64,000 bases of DNA from Pseudozobellia sp. WGM2 (lineage in GTDB: Bacteria; Bacteroidota; Bacteroidia; Flavobacteriales; Flavobacteriaceae), in contig NZ_JADNYK010000012.1 in the NCBI RefSeq assembly GCF_017810075.1, forward strand, positions 17,411 through 81,410, in the 5' to 3' direction. Shown here piece after piece: positions 35,676 to 45,404 of this stretch; position 1 is the first letter of the stretch; every line of letters begins with the position of its first letter. The position numbers and the translations under genes were made by a program. Below the pieces are notes generated by a model. That model did not search any database, was not told the origin of the DNA, and saw only the letters and a list, made by a program, of their open reading frames with translations.

Positions 35676-36938
35676 ATGAAAAACCATTTTTTTTTCGCCC
35701 TCTTATTCCTCAGCGCCATGGCCCTTGCCCAACCAGAAGAAAGTTACAATTACGACGAAACTAAAGTGCCCAAATTTCAACTGCCCGACCTATTGACCTC
35801 CTTTAGTGGGAACGCAATAGAAACCCAACAGCAGTGGGAAGAAAACCGAAGGTTTGAAATACTTCAATTCTTTGAAAAACAGGTTTATGGCAAAGTACCC
35901 GATCGCTTAGATGAATACTCTTTTAAACTTCTAGAAGAGAGCAACGATGCCTATGGGGGCAAGGCCCGGCGGAAACAGGTCGCTATAAGTTTGAAGAAAA
36001 ACAAGCGTACCATCACCTATAATATGCTCATTTACTTACCCAAAGGCAACCCCACGGCTCCCGTATTTTTAGGGTATAACTTTTATGGAAACCACACGGT
36101 AACCACAGACCCTAAAGTACCGATTACGGAAGCTTGGGTGTCAAATAACAAAACCTTCGGAATTACCGACAACAAAGCCAGCGAAAACACGAGAAGTGTA
36201 AGAACCCACCGTTGGGCCATAGAAAAAATGTTGGACAATGGTTACGGACTTGCCACTATATATTATGGAGAGGTTGACCCAGACAAAAATGATTTTTCAG
36301 ATGGTGTACACCAACTTTTTTACCAAGAAGGGCAAGATAAACCTAAAACCAATGAATGGGGAAGCATTGCCGCATGGGCCTTCGGTTTAAGCAAGGCCAT
36401 GGACTATCTTGAAAATGATGGTAATATCTCAGATGTAATCGTATTCGGGCATTCACGCTTGGGCAAAGCGGCATTGTGGGCCGGTGCTACCGATAAAAGG
36501 TTTGCGGGCGTAATAAGTAACGATTCTGGTTGCGGCGGGGCAGCCCTGTCGAAAAGAAAGTTCGGTGAAACTGTAGAGCGCATCAACACTTCCTTCCCGC
36601 ATTGGTTTGCCGACAGCTTTAAAAAATACAATGACAACGAACGCACATTACCGGTGGATCAACATCAGTTATTGGCCTTAATGGCTCCACGACCTTTGTA
36701 CGTAGCAAGTGCTGTTGAAGACCAATGGGCCGACCCAAAAGGCGAATTTTTGTCCACGCACTATGCATCAAAAGTATATGAGTTATACGGTAAAGAAGGG
36801 GTCACCGCAACGAACATGCCTGATGTTGAACAACCCATTCAAAAAACCGTGGCCTACCACATACGAAATGGCAAACACGATGTTACCGATTACGATTGGG
36901 AGCAATATATTGTTTGGGCAAAAACATTCACCAAATAA
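35676..36938 (+). CDS. Glucuronoyl esterase-like alpha/beta hydrolase (CE15 type)
   Basis: A 420-residue exported alpha/beta hydrolase with a signal peptide ending ALAQ. It resembles family CE15 glucuronoyl esterases, which cut esters between glucuronoxylan and lignin or other alcohols. Visible are the nucleophile motif GHSRLGKAALWAGA with Ser260, the conserved NDSGCGGAALSKRKFGE block, the MAPRPLYVASAVEDQWADP block, and the catalytic His401 in NGKHDVTDYDW. Not part of a full polysaccharide locus here. Converges with the DUF4230 gene, 3 bases between stops. Confidence 0.88.
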   Translation: MKNHFFFALLFLSAMALAQPEESYNYDETKVPKFQLPDLLTSFSGNAIETQQQWEENRRFEILQFFEKQVYGKVPDRLDEYSFKLLEESNDAYGGKARRKQVAISLKKNKRTITYNMLIYLPKGNPTAPVFLGYNFYGNHTVTTDPKVPITEAWVSNNKTFGITDNKASENTRSVRTHRWAIEKMLDNGYGLATIYYGEVDPDKNDFSDGVHQLFYQEGQDKPKTNEWGSIAAWAFGLSKAMDYLENDGNISDVIVFGHSRLGKAALWAGATDKRFAGVISNDSGCGGAALSKRKFGETVERINTSFPHWFADSFKKYNDNERTLPVDQHQLLALMAPRPLYVASAVEDQWADPKGEFLSTHYASKVYELYGKEGVTATNMPDVEQPIQKTVAYHIRNGKHDVTDYDWEQYIVWAKTFTK

Positions 36939-36941
36939 AAT

Positions 36942-37556
36942 TTAATCTTTGAGAAGCACCTCTGGCAGGTTTTGGTCGATTACCTCGTTTTTGTAGATTA
37001 AAGTCCAGCCCATAGAGTTTGTGAGAATGTAGAACTTTTGCAACTCGCTCAACAATCGGTTTTGGGCATTAGCCTTTAAAGACGAAGCTTCGACCTTTTT
37101 CATAAGCGAGGCCGTTACGTTCTTCTTTATTTTGTTATAGTCGGATGCTTCGAACATATTCAAATAATCGGAGGTCACATCATAATACTCAAAATCTGGA
37201 TTGATTTTCACCTCTGGCTCGGGAATACTTTTTATACGCAAAGTCTTCGTTTCTTCATCGACCTCAAATTCAATCTGGCTTAAGTCATAAGCCACTGTTA
37301 CATCGGCATTCACCACTACCAAAGCTTTTTTCTGTGCTGAAATTAAAGGCCCAAAGAGCATTTTAGAATCTTTGTAATTATATACCTCGGCAAAGTGACC
37401 TTCTGTAACGACTAGCTTTGAAACATTATCTATCTGCTGCTGTATCAGCATCGAGTTTTCCTGAAGGATGGAACGCTCTTTTTTATCTTCGGTGCAAGAA
37501 CGAAAAATGAAAACGGCAGCCAATGTTATAACAACTCCTAAGAAGATTTTTTTCAT
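36942..37556 (-). CDS. DUF4230 family protein
   Basis: A 204-residue protein with one N-terminal membrane or signal segment (IFLGVVITLAAVFIFRSC) and a DUF4230 body (VVTEGHFAEVYNY, KKALVVVNADVTVAYDLSQI, LNMFEASDYNKIKKNVTASLMKK). The Cys after the segment could be lipidated. Function unknown. It overlaps the upstream GSCFA gene by 4 bases, so the two are translated together. Confidence 0.88.
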   Translation of the reverse strand: MKKIFLGVVITLAAVFIFRSCTEDKKERSILQENSMLIQQQIDNVSKLVVTEGHFAEVYNYKDSKMLFGPLISAQKKALVVVNADVTVAYDLSQIEFEVDEETKTLRIKSIPEPEVKINPDFEYYDVTSDYLNMFEASDYNKIKKNVTASLMKKVEASSLKANAQNRLLSELQKFYILTNSMGWTLIYKNEVIDQNLPEVLLKD

Positions 37557-38542
37557 AAGATGAAGTTACAATAGAAAATAATAATCAAAAACGCAGACGC
37601 CCAAAAACTCATAAATGGAAACTGATTTTGTAGCCGCTCTATCTTGTTTCCTAAATTTCTCAAGAATTTACGGTGCTGTTCCGAATCGGGTTGAAAGGGC
37701 CGATGCAGTAGTCCTTTTTGAATGGAATCAACTTCATCCATTATCTTGAAGACATCCTCAGAAATATAAACTTCCTTAAACTTTTCCCAAATATAATCTA
37801 TGGCCAATTGATTCGGGTGTACCATATCTTCTTTATAAAAGCGGTAATCCCTCAGCTCATCCATCTGTATTTCGTACGATGGAAAATACAGAGCACCTTC
37901 ATGCAAAATATCGTGTACCGCCGAAATCAAATGCGCTTTACTTCTTTGGTTCTCTACAAATCCATTCTTTAAATGACGCACCGGGGAAACGGTAAAAATT
38001 ACTTTCGCATTTGGGTTGACCGATTGAACAAGCTGAAGTATTCGTCTTAAACATTGAGAAACTTTGTCAACGCTTAGCAAGTGTTTTGAAAATTCTGATT
38101 GAGGTACTTTATGGCAGTTGGCCACTACCCTATCGGCACCAAGATTATGGTACACCCAAGCCGTACCCAATGTTATAAAAATATGACTTGTATTTTGAAG
38201 ATTTTCATAGGTAGATTTCAACCCTTGGTTCAATTTCTTCAACAAAGAAGCAGGGTCGTCACTATTTAAATCAGAATGGGCATCAAAGCATTGCCAGCGG
38301 TCGTTTAGAAAGAATATTTCTTCTTCGGTATAGCCTTTTTTGTGAATCGTACGGTCTAGTAAATTTTCAATGGCCACTGGATGAAATAAAATCCCGAAAG
38401 GGTTTTGAAGCTGTTGAAATTTAAAATAATCAAACTTGCTTCCCATATTATCCGAAAAACAAGAACCCAATAGCAATAATCGACTCTTATAATCGATTGG
38501 GTTTTCAGTTTTTTTTAATGGTATTTGAGTCTGAAGTTTCAT
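37553..38542 (-). CDS. GSCFA domain protein
   Basis: A 329-residue GSCFA-family protein, named for its LLGSCFSDNMG motif. Other family blocks are FNPFGILFHP-like QNPFGILFHPVAI, FITLGTAWVYHN, FTVSPVRHLKNGF and YFPSYEIQMDELRDYRFYKEDMVHPN. The arrangement of the Ser motif near the start and DxVHPN near the end resembles SGNH/GDSL hydrolases. A short hydrophobic C-terminal segment (FWASAFLIIIFYCNFIL) may anchor it. Substrate unknown. Confidence 0.9.
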   Translation of the reverse strand: MKLQTQIPLKKTENPIDYKSRLLLLGSCFSDNMGSKFDYFKFQQLQNPFGILFHPVAIENLLDRTIHKKGYTEEEIFFLNDRWQCFDAHSDLNSDDPASLLKKLNQGLKSTYENLQNTSHIFITLGTAWVYHNLGADRVVANCHKVPQSEFSKHLLSVDKVSQCLRRILQLVQSVNPNAKVIFTVSPVRHLKNGFVENQRSKAHLISAVHDILHEGALYFPSYEIQMDELRDYRFYKEDMVHPNQLAIDYIWEKFKEVYISEDVFKIMDEVDSIQKGLLHRPFQPDSEQHRKFLRNLGNKIERLQNQFPFMSFWASAFLIIIFYCNFIL

Positions 38543-38549
38543 TCGTTCT

Positions 38550-39419
38550 TTAGTTTTCCGGGTCTATTCGAGAATGCCGACTCAACCTATGAAAAATTTG
38601 ATACGGATATATCTCATATATCACTTGGTCTTCATTTATCGTATTGCTAGCCTCTGAACGGGCTATTTTCACCAAGTCTTTGGCTTCATCTTCTTCACCA
38701 AGCTGATAAAGACATATGGCTTTGTAATACTTTGCATCTGCAAATTTTTCATATACTTTTAGCGATTCGTCGAAACAAGCAATTGCTTTTCGGTAATTCT
38801 TAAGTTCAAATTCTGCGATTCCCAAATAGAACCAATCCATATAATGGCAGGCTTCATGGGGTGGATCATTAGGAAAATCTTCGAATTGCTGATTTTTACT
38901 TTTTTCCAAAAATTCCTTTGCTTTTGAAAATTGATTAAGCTGAAGATAGTCAAGACCCATATAAAAGTTATAGGTATGATCCATTACATAGCTATCACCG
39001 AACTTTCTTTTCACTTCATTAAATTCGGCGATGGACTCTTCGTATTCTTTGGAGAACAAGCATTTCATAAAAGCGCTGTAAGGCAAATACCTTGCAGAAT
39101 CATATTTTACGGCTTTCTCTAAAAAAGGCTTCCCCAAAGAGTATTTTCTTGCCTTATAAAGCGGCATTGCCTTTTGTTGCCAGAAATAGGCGGAGTCTGG
39201 CTTGATTTGAAGAATAGAGTCTAATATCAACTGCCTTTCAACGGAATGTAACCCTACCCTATTTGCTCTCTTCCAGAGGCTATCAATCTTATTTTTTTCG
39301 AGTTGGGTCAGTTCGGTCCTTGGTTGCGGTTCAGTGGTCTTAGATAGATTTTCAGTCTTCGTGAATCTATCCACACATGATGAAAAAACCAATAAGATTA
39401 AAATCAGCTTTTTCATCAT
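38550..39419 (-). CDS. TPR lipoprotein
   Basis: A 289-residue exported protein with an N-terminal lipobox (FSSC) and several tetratricopeptide-like helix pairs (FWQQKAMPLYKARKYSLGKPFLEKAVKYD, YLQLNQFSKAKEFLEKS, GIAEFELKNYRKAIACFDESLKVYEKFADAKYYKAICLYQLG). Such repeats hold protein partners. It sits between alaS and the GSCFA gene on the same strand, with 7 and 17-base gaps, so it is likely in one transcript with both. Confidence 0.88.
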   Translation of the reverse strand: MMKKLILILLVFSSCVDRFTKTENLSKTTEPQPRTELTQLEKNKIDSLWKRANRVGLHSVERQLILDSILQIKPDSAYFWQQKAMPLYKARKYSLGKPFLEKAVKYDSARYLPYSAFMKCLFSKEYEESIAEFNEVKRKFGDSYVMDHTYNFYMGLDYLQLNQFSKAKEFLEKSKNQQFEDFPNDPPHEACHYMDWFYLGIAEFELKNYRKAIACFDESLKVYEKFADAKYYKAICLYQLGEEDEAKDLVKIARSEASNTINEDQVIYEIYPYQIFHRLSRHSRIDPEN

Positions 39420-39436
39420 GTTTTTTGTTTAGTTGT

Positions 39437-42052
39437 TTACGAAATATAACCCTTGGCCTTTTCAAGTGCTTCAACTATACCACTCGGGTTCTTGCCACCG
39501 GCGGTAGCGAAAAAAGGTTGGCCACCACCACCGCCTTGAATGAATTTCCCCAGCTCCCTCACAATGGTTCCTGCATTCAAATCTTTTGAAGCCACTAGCT
39601 CTTTAGAAATGTAGCAAGACAATAATGCTTTTCCGTTTTGTTCCGTACCAAAGAGAAGAAAGAGATTGTCTTGGTTCTGTCCCATTTCAAAGGAAAGGTC
39701 TTTGATTCCCGCGGCATCCAAATCAATTTTCTTGGCCAAAAACTGAACTCCGTTTACCTCTTGTAGTTCGTTCTGTAAATCGCCTTTTAGATTTTTAGCC
39801 TTTTCCTTGAGCAAGTTTTCAACTTCCTTTTTCAGTTTAGCATTTTCCTCCTGCAAAGAGGACACAGATTTTACGGGGTCTTGCGCATTGTTCAGCACCT
39901 CTTTTATTTCAAGTAAGGTCTTATTATTTTCCTCGAAAAAATCTTTTACCGCATCTGAAGTAATAGCTTCAATTCTTCGAATACCTGCCGCGACGGCCCC
40001 TTCTGATTTAATTTTGAAATGCCATATATCACCTGTGTTCTTGACATGGGTACCTCCGCAAAGTTCCATAGATTGTCCGAATCTCACCGTTCGTACCGTG
40101 TCACCATATTTCTCACCAAACAATGCCATTGCGCCTTCTTCAAGTGCTTTTTGCATGGGCACGCTCCGGTTTTCAACAAATGGCAACTGCCCTTCGATTC
40201 TTGCATTGACAAAATTTTCTACTTCATGTAGTTCGTCGACGGTTAATTTAGAAAAATGCGAAAAATCAAACCTCAAATATTTCGAATGTACCGCTGAACC
40301 TTTTTGCTCTACGTGTTTGCCCAGTACTTCACGTAATGCCTGGTGTAATAAATGAGTTGCCGTGTGATTCGCCTCTGTACGATTACGTTGCTTTTTATCT
40401 ACTACAACTCTAAAAGTTTCATTTAAGCTTTTAGGTAAATTTTTAGTGAAATGTATTATCTCATTATTCTCCCTTTTGGTGTCTATAATATAAATCACAT
40501 CACCGTTAGGCACTTCTAGATAGCCCTTATCTCCTACTTGCCCACCACCTTCTGCATAAAACGGGGTAAGATTGAACACCAACTGAAACTGCTCACCTGC
40601 CTTTTTAGAAGTAACTTTTCTGTACTTCACCAATTTTACATTGGCCTCGAGCACATCGTACCCAACAAACTCCTGCTCTGAATCGCCAGAAAGTACTACC
40701 CAATCATCTTTGGAAATCTCGGAAGCCGATTTTGAGCGGTTTTTCTGCTCTTGCATCGCCTTTTCAAAACCGGCCTCATCTAAGCTATATCCTTTTTCAG
40801 AAAGAATCAATGCGGTAAGATCAATGGGGAAACCGTAGGTATCATAAAGCTCAAAAGCCTTTCTACCATCTATTTCTTTACTCTTGGCACTTGCGATCAC
40901 TTGATCTAAGAGCACGAGCCCCTGTTCCAACGTATTTAAAAAAGAATGTTCTTCTTCTTTAATCACATTTTCAATCAATTGCTTTTGCTCTTTCAATTCA
41001 ACAAAAGCGTCACCCATAGTATCTGTCAGTATGTTCACTAGGCGATACATGAACGGGCCTTTGGCACTTAAAAAGGTAAAGCCATACCGAATGGCCCGGC
41101 GCAAAATTCTACGAATAACGTAGCCTGCACCTGTGTTACTTGGTAACTGACCATCAGCTATTGAAAATGAGACCGCCCTGATGTGGTCTGCAACAACCCT
41201 TATAGCGATATCTGTCTTTTCGGTCTTACCGTATTTACAATTGGTAATTGCCTCTATCTCTCTGATTATAGGCTTAAAAACATCGGTATCGTAGTTCGAT
41301 TTTACACCCTGAAGTGCCATACAAAGACGTTCGAACCCCATACCCGTATCTACATGCTTGGCCGGCAGCGTTTCTAAAGCACCATCAGCTTTGCGATTGT
41401 ATTGCATAAAAACGAGATTCCATATCTCGACCACCAAAGGGTGATCGGCATTTACCAAAGAGGCACCGGATACTTTAGCCTTTTCTTCTTTGGAGCGCAA
41501 GTCGACATGAATTTCGGAACATGGCCCACAGGGACCTTGGTCGCCCATTTCCCAAAAATTATCCTTCTTATTGCCCATGATAATTCTATCTTCGGGTACG
41601 ATAGCTTTCCAAAGGTCATAAGCCTCTTGATCAAGCCCTAGTTTATCCGCATCATCACTTCCCTCGAAAACAGAAACGTACAGACTATCCGTATCTATTT
41701 TAAAAACCTCGGTCAAAAGTTCCCAAGACCATTTAATGGCCTCTTCCTTAAAATAATCACCAAAACTCCAATTGCCCAACATCTCGAACATGGTATGATG
41801 GTAGGTATCTTTACCAACTTCTTCCAAATCGTTATGCTTACCACTAACCCGCAAACACTTTTGGGTATCGACTACCCTTTTGTTCTTGGCTATCGTGTTA
41901 CCTAAAAAATACTCCTTAAATTGAACCATGCCCGCATTGGTAAACAAAAGCGTAGGGTCATCTTTGAGAACCATCGGGGCCGACGGCACGATTTTATGTT
42001 TTTTATCTTCAAAAAAACTTAAGAACTGTCTTCGAATGTCTTTGGAAGTCAT
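39437..42052 (-). CDS. alaS: Alanine--tRNA ligase
   Basis: An 871-residue alanyl-tRNA synthetase of normal length. Visible are the class II catalytic core ([49 protein letters not shown]), the editing domain with [16 protein letters not shown] and CGGTHV zinc/editing motif, and the C-terminal Gly-rich C-Ala domain ([19 protein letters not shown]). It acts in the cytoplasm. Divergent from the M23 peptidase gene. Confidence 0.98.
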   Translation of the reverse strand: MTSKDIRRQFLSFFEDKKHKIVPSAPMVLKDDPTLLFTNAGMVQFKEYFLGNTIAKNKRVVDTQKCLRVSGKHNDLEEVGKDTYHHTMFEMLGNWSFGDYFKEEAIKWSWELLTEVFKIDTDSLYVSVFEGSDDADKLGLDQEAYDLWKAIVPEDRIIMGNKKDNFWEMGDQGPCGPCSEIHVDLRSKEEKAKVSGASLVNADHPLVVEIWNLVFMQYNRKADGALETLPAKHVDTGMGFERLCMALQGVKSNYDTDVFKPIIREIEAITNCKYGKTEKTDIAIRVVADHIRAVSFSIADGQLPSNTGAGYVIRRILRRAIRYGFTFLSAKGPFMYRLVNILTDTMGDAFVELKEQKQLIENVIKEEEHSFLNTLEQGLVLLDQVIASAKSKEIDGRKAFELYDTYGFPIDLTALILSEKGYSLDEAGFEKAMQEQKNRSKSASEISKDDWVVLSGDSEQEFVGYDVLEANVKLVKYRKVTSKKAGEQFQLVFNLTPFYAEGGGQVGDKGYLEVPNGDVIYIIDTKRENNEIIHFTKNLPKSLNETFRVVVDKKQRNRTEANHTATHLLHQALREVLGKHVEQKGSAVHSKYLRFDFSHFSKLTVDELHEVENFVNARIEGQLPFVENRSVPMQKALEEGAMALFGEKYGDTVRTVRFGQSMELCGGTHVKNTGDIWHFKIKSEGAVAAGIRRIEAITSDAVKDFFEENNKTLLEIKEVLNNAQDPVKSVSSLQEENAKLKKEVENLLKEKAKNLKGDLQNELQEVNGVQFLAKKIDLDAAGIKDLSFEMGQNQDNLFLLFGTEQNGKALLSCYISKELVASKDLNAGTIVRELGKFIQGGGGGQPFFATAGGKNPSGIVEALEKAKGYIS

Positions 42053-42076
42053 AGAAAATTATAAGGTTTTATAAAT

Positions 42077-42110
42077 TTTGACGTTATAAACAAAACAATT
42101 TTTATATTTG
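42077..42110 (+). promoter_or_regulatory. Promoter of the M23 peptidase-MerR unit
   Basis: TTTG at 42077-42080 and the exact -7 element TATATTTG at 42103-42110, 22 bases apart, 43 bases before the start codon. Confidence 0.65.
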
Positions 42111-42153
42111 TTTGTGCCGCCAAAACGCCACAAAAATAGGATAAAATAGATTC

Positions 42154-43131
42154 ATGTCTAAAGTAAAGTACTATTACGATCCCGATACGCTTTCGTATCG
42201 GAAAATCGAACCGCAGAAATCACGGCGCTATCGTAATATTGCATTTTTTATTTTGGGCTCATTTCTCTTCGGGTTGATGGCCTTGGTACTTTTAATGAAT
42301 ACTAATCTCATCAATACTCCAAGGGAACTTTCTCTACAACGTGAAGTCAAAAACTATGAGCTTCAGTTTGATTTATTAAATCGTAAAATGGGCCAAATAG
42401 AAGAGGTTCTGGCCAATATCGAAGATCGAGACAACAACATTTACAGACTATATTTTGAAGCAAACCCTATACCTGAAGAACAACGACGAGCTGGTTTTGG
42501 TGGGGTCAACCGATATAAATCGCTTGAAGGTTTTAATAATTCTGAAATGATAAAAGCGACTACAAAAAGGCTTGATATTATCAAAAAACAAATGGCGATA
42601 CAGTCAAAATCTTTGGATGAAGTCACGAAACTGGCCGAAGAGAAAGAAAAGCTTTTAATGGCCATACCTGCTATTCAGCCGGTGAACAACGAAGATTTAA
42701 AGCGAATGGCTTCCGGTTTCGGTTGGCGTTCAGACCCGTTTACCAAAGCACGTAAAATGCACCGAGGTATGGATTTTTCCGCACCTAAGGGTACTCCTAT
42801 TTATGCACCGGGTGACGGTAAAGTGATTCGTGCTGACAATGGTTCTTCGGGTTACGGTAAGCACATTCGAATTGACCATGGGTACGGATATAAAACATTA
42901 TATGGCCATTTGAGCAAATACAACGTTAAAAAAGGGCAACGGGTAAAACGAGGCGACCTCATAGGTTTTGTAGGTAACACAGGGCGTTCAGAGGCACCTC
43001 ACTTGCATTATGAAGTTTGGAAAGACGAAGAACGGATCAACCCTATCAATTTTTATTACGGTAGTTTAACGGCCAAAGAATTTGAGAACATGCTCAAATA
43101 TGCCGCACAAGAAAATCAATCATTGGATTAA
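42154..43131 (+). CDS. M23-family membrane-anchored metallopeptidase
   Basis: A 325-residue protein with one N-terminal membrane span (about residues 28-50), a coiled-coil region (ELQFDLLNRKMGQIEEVLANIED) and a C-terminal LytM/M23 domain. The zinc motifs are complete: HRGMDFSAPKGTPIYAPGDG, GHLSKY and HLHYEVW. It resembles cell-wall endopeptidases or their activators that face the periplasm. The stop overlaps the MerR start (TAATG). Confidence 0.93.
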   Translation: MSKVKYYYDPDTLSYRKIEPQKSRRYRNIAFFILGSFLFGLMALVLLMNTNLINTPRELSLQREVKNYELQFDLLNRKMGQIEEVLANIEDRDNNIYRLYFEANPIPEEQRRAGFGGVNRYKSLEGFNNSEMIKATTKRLDIIKKQMAIQSKSLDEVTKLAEEKEKLLMAIPAIQPVNNEDLKRMASGFGWRSDPFTKARKMHRGMDFSAPKGTPIYAPGDGKVIRADNGSSGYGKHIRIDHGYGYKTLYGHLSKYNVKKGQRVKRGDLIGFVGNTGRSEAPHLHYEVWKDEERINPINFYYGSLTAKEFENMLKYAAQENQSLD

Positions 43132-43460
43132 TGCAAATAGAGCTCCCAGAAAAAAGATATTACGGTATTGGCGAAGTGGCCAAGGCATTTGGTGTTAATA
43201 CCTCCCTCATTCGTTTTTGGGAAAAAGAGTTTGATGCCCTCAAGCCGAAAAAGAACGCCAAAGGAAACCGGAAATTCACTCCACAAGACATTACCAACCT
43301 CAAATTGATATACCATTTGGTCAAAGAGAGAGGCTTTACGTTAGATGGCGCAAAGACCCACTTAAAAGAAAATCGTCAAAAGACTCTTGGCAAATTTGAA
43401 ATCATTGATAAATTAGAGCTCATCAAGTCAGAGCTGATAAAAATCAAGGATCAATTGTAA
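43131..43460 (+). CDS. MerR-family transcriptional regulator
   Basis: A 109-residue DNA-binding protein with the MerR winged-helix head (YYGIGEVAKAFGVNTSLIRFWEKEFDALKP, RKFTPQDITNLKLIYHLVKERGFTLDGAKTHL) and a short helical tail. There is no Cys-rich or other effector-binding domain, so the signal is unknown. Overlaps the M23 peptidase stop by one base; this pairing with an M23 peptidase is common in Flavobacteria as I recall it. Confidence 0.92.
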   Translation: MQIELPEKRYYGIGEVAKAFGVNTSLIRFWEKEFDALKPKKNAKGNRKFTPQDITNLKLIYHLVKERGFTLDGAKTHLKENRQKTLGKFEIIDKLELIKSELIKIKDQL

Positions 43461-43552
43461 CGAACCGCTCAACTTACCGTCGTATAGGGCAAAGACTATT
43501 ATTTAAGCAAAAACCCTTAACTACATAATTATATTTACTAAAACACAGAACA

Positions 43553-44152
43553 ATGAAAAAAGGTTTGATCGCACTTATCGTGCTCGTCGTCATCGCATTT
43601 GGCATTTACCAATGGGCCGTTGGCTTTAACAACACCGCCGTTGAACTTGAGGCCGACGCCAAAACAGCATGGTCTAACGTAGAAAGCTCGTACCAACGAA
43701 GAAATGATCTGATCGGTAATTTGGTCAAAACGGTTCAAGGGGCGGCCGATTTTGAAAGAGGCACCTTAAAAGATGTAATCGAGGCTAGAGCAAAGGCGAC
43801 CTCCACAAATATTGACGCCAATAATCTTACCCCAGAAAATATCGCTGCTTTTCAAGAAGCACAGAGCGGACTTACCGGGGCACTAAGTAAATTAATGGTA
43901 GTGGTAGAACGCTACCCCGAGCTTAAGGCGAATCAAAATTTTCTTGAACTTCAATCACAGCTAGAAGGTACCGAAAACCGTATTAATGTGGCTAGGGATC
44001 GCTTTAATGAAAAAGTGAACCTTTATGATATTCATACCACAAAATTCCCTGGTAAATTGTTGGCAGGTCTTTTCGGATTTGAAGAGATGGCACGTTATAA
44101 GGCCGATGCCGGTTCTGAAAATGCCCCGGATGTAAACTTTGAGTTCAATTAA
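43553..44152 (+). CDS. lemA: LemA family protein
   Basis: A 199-residue membrane protein with one N-terminal span (LIALIVLVVIAFGIYQWAVGF) and a helical-bundle domain typical of LemA (AWSNVESSYQRRNDLIGNLVKTVQGAADFERGTL, LSKLMVVVERYPELKANQNFLELQSQLEGTENRINVARDRFNE). Function is not known, but LemA is widely encoded with TPM-domain proteins as here. Four bases separate its stop from the next start. Confidence 0.95.
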   Translation: MKKGLIALIVLVVIAFGIYQWAVGFNNTAVELEADAKTAWSNVESSYQRRNDLIGNLVKTVQGAADFERGTLKDVIEARAKATSTNIDANNLTPENIAAFQEAQSGLTGALSKLMVVVERYPELKANQNFLELQSQLEGTENRINVARDRFNEKVNLYDIHTTKFPGKLLAGLFGFEEMARYKADAGSENAPDVNFEFN

Positions 44153-44156
44153 ACCC

Positions 44157-44594
44157 ATGTCAAGAGTCGAAGACTTTTTAACCCAAGATGAAGAACAAGA
44201 AGTAGTCCAGGCCATTCTTGAAGCTGAAAAGAATACTTCAGGAGAGATTCGGGTGCACATCGAAGCACATACCCGCCTTGATATCATGGTGCGCGCCAAA
44301 GAGGTGTTTCATATGCTCAAGATGGATAACACCAAAGATGACAACGGCGTTCTCATTTATGTAGCTGTCAACGATAGAAAGTTCGCCATTTTTGGTGACC
44401 GTGGTATCGACGCCGTAGTGCCAAAAGATTTTTGGAACACGACTAAAGACGCTATTCAATTACAGTTCAAAAACGGTAAATTCAAACAAGGCATCGTTGA
44501 CGGAATACTAAAGGCCGGTGAAGAACTTAACACTCATTTCCCTTGGCAACAAGACGATGAAAACGAACTTAGCAATGAGATATCTAAAGGTTAG
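44157..44594 (+). CDS. TPM-domain protein, cytoplasmic short form
   Basis: A 145-residue TPM-domain protein (also called YgcG-like fold) without signal peptide. I start it at ATG 44157 (MSRVEDF), just past the lemA stop; an in-frame start 18 bases upstream would overlap lemA. Family blocks are EEQEVVQAILEAEKNTSGEIRVHIEAHT, NGVLIYVAVNDRKFAIFGDRGID and FKQGIVDGILKAGEEL. It overlaps the next TPM gene by 20 bases. Confidence 0.9.
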   Translation: MSRVEDFLTQDEEQEVVQAILEAEKNTSGEIRVHIEAHTRLDIMVRAKEVFHMLKMDNTKDDNGVLIYVAVNDRKFAIFGDRGIDAVVPKDFWNTTKDAIQLQFKNGKFKQGIVDGILKAGEELNTHFPWQQDDENELSNEISKG

Positions 44595-45366
44595 CTTACT
44601 ATCCCTTTTTCTACTTTGCTTTGGTCTTCTACAGGCGCAATTCGAGATTCCGGAGAAACCTTCGAAACAGACCAGTGTTTACGATTATATAAACCTTTTA
44701 TCCGCAGGGCAGGCGCAAAATTTAGAGCAGAAGCTAGTACGTTATTCAGATAGTACCTCTACCCAAATTGTAGTGGCAATTATCAATTCTACGGAAGGAG
44801 AAAACATCAATTATCTAGGCGCTCAATGGGGCCAAAAATGGGGAATTGGTCAAGCCGGAAAAGACAACGGAGTTCTAGTATTGCTCGCCAAAGATGATAG
44901 GCGTATCGCTATTAACACAGGCTACGGAGTAGAAGGTAGCCTTACCGATGCCATGTCGCGCAGAATTATCGAGAACATCATCGTACCCCAGTTTAAAAAT
45001 GCCGATTTCTATGGAGGCCTCGACCAGGGGGCAGATGCTATTTTTCAGGTATTAAACGGTGAATTTGATGAGGAGAGAACTTTTGATGATAGCGGCGGAT
45101 TTCCGATTCGTTCGTTTCTCCCCTTTATCATCTTCTTTGTTATACTTATTATTCTCTCCAACCGAAATAAGCGTGGTGGTGGCCGTAATGGCGGAAAACG
45201 TTCTGGCGGATTCGACATTTGGGATATGATAATACTTAGTAATATGGGGCGAAGTAGTGGGTCCGGTGGTTTTGGAGGAAGCTCAGGCGGAGGATTCGGT
45301 GGCGGCTTTGGCGGAGGATTCGGTGGAGGCGGTTTTGGTGGCGGTGGCGCATCTGGCGGTTGGTAA
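44575..45366 (+). CDS. TPM-domain membrane protein with Gly-rich tail
   Basis: A 263-residue exported TPM-domain protein. The start is ATG 44575 (MRYLKV), giving a signal peptide ending LLQAQ; an earlier in-frame ATG would start deep inside the previous gene. After the TPM domain (QTSVYDYINLLSAGQAQNLEQKL, NGVLVLLAKDDRRIAINTGYGVEG) there is one membrane span (PFIIFFVILIIL) and a 70-residue tail made mostly of Gly, Phe and Ser. LemA-TPM-TPM is a common Bacteroidetes operon of unresolved role in the envelope. Confidence 0.92.
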   Translation: MRYLKVSLLSLFLLCFGLLQAQFEIPEKPSKQTSVYDYINLLSAGQAQNLEQKLVRYSDSTSTQIVVAIINSTEGENINYLGAQWGQKWGIGQAGKDNGVLVLLAKDDRRIAINTGYGVEGSLTDAMSRRIIENIIVPQFKNADFYGGLDQGADAIFQVLNGEFDEERTFDDSGGFPIRSFLPFIIFFVILIILSNRNKRGGGRNGGKRSGGFDIWDMIILSNMGRSSGSGGFGGSSGGGFGGGFGGGFGGGGFGGGGASGGW

Positions 45367-45404
45367 TCAACCAATTTTTTAAATAAAATTCTCAAATCTT
45401 GAAA

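Noticed and set aside
39807..40355. 182-residue plus-strand frame opposite alaS
   Set aside because: It lies fully inside the clearly real alaS gene and is Ser/Phe-rich in the way antisense frames are.
45045..45395. Pro-rich open frame on the minus strand
   Set aside because: It is the complement of the Gly-rich tail of the TPM gene; low-complexity GGN codons give CCN codons on the other strand.
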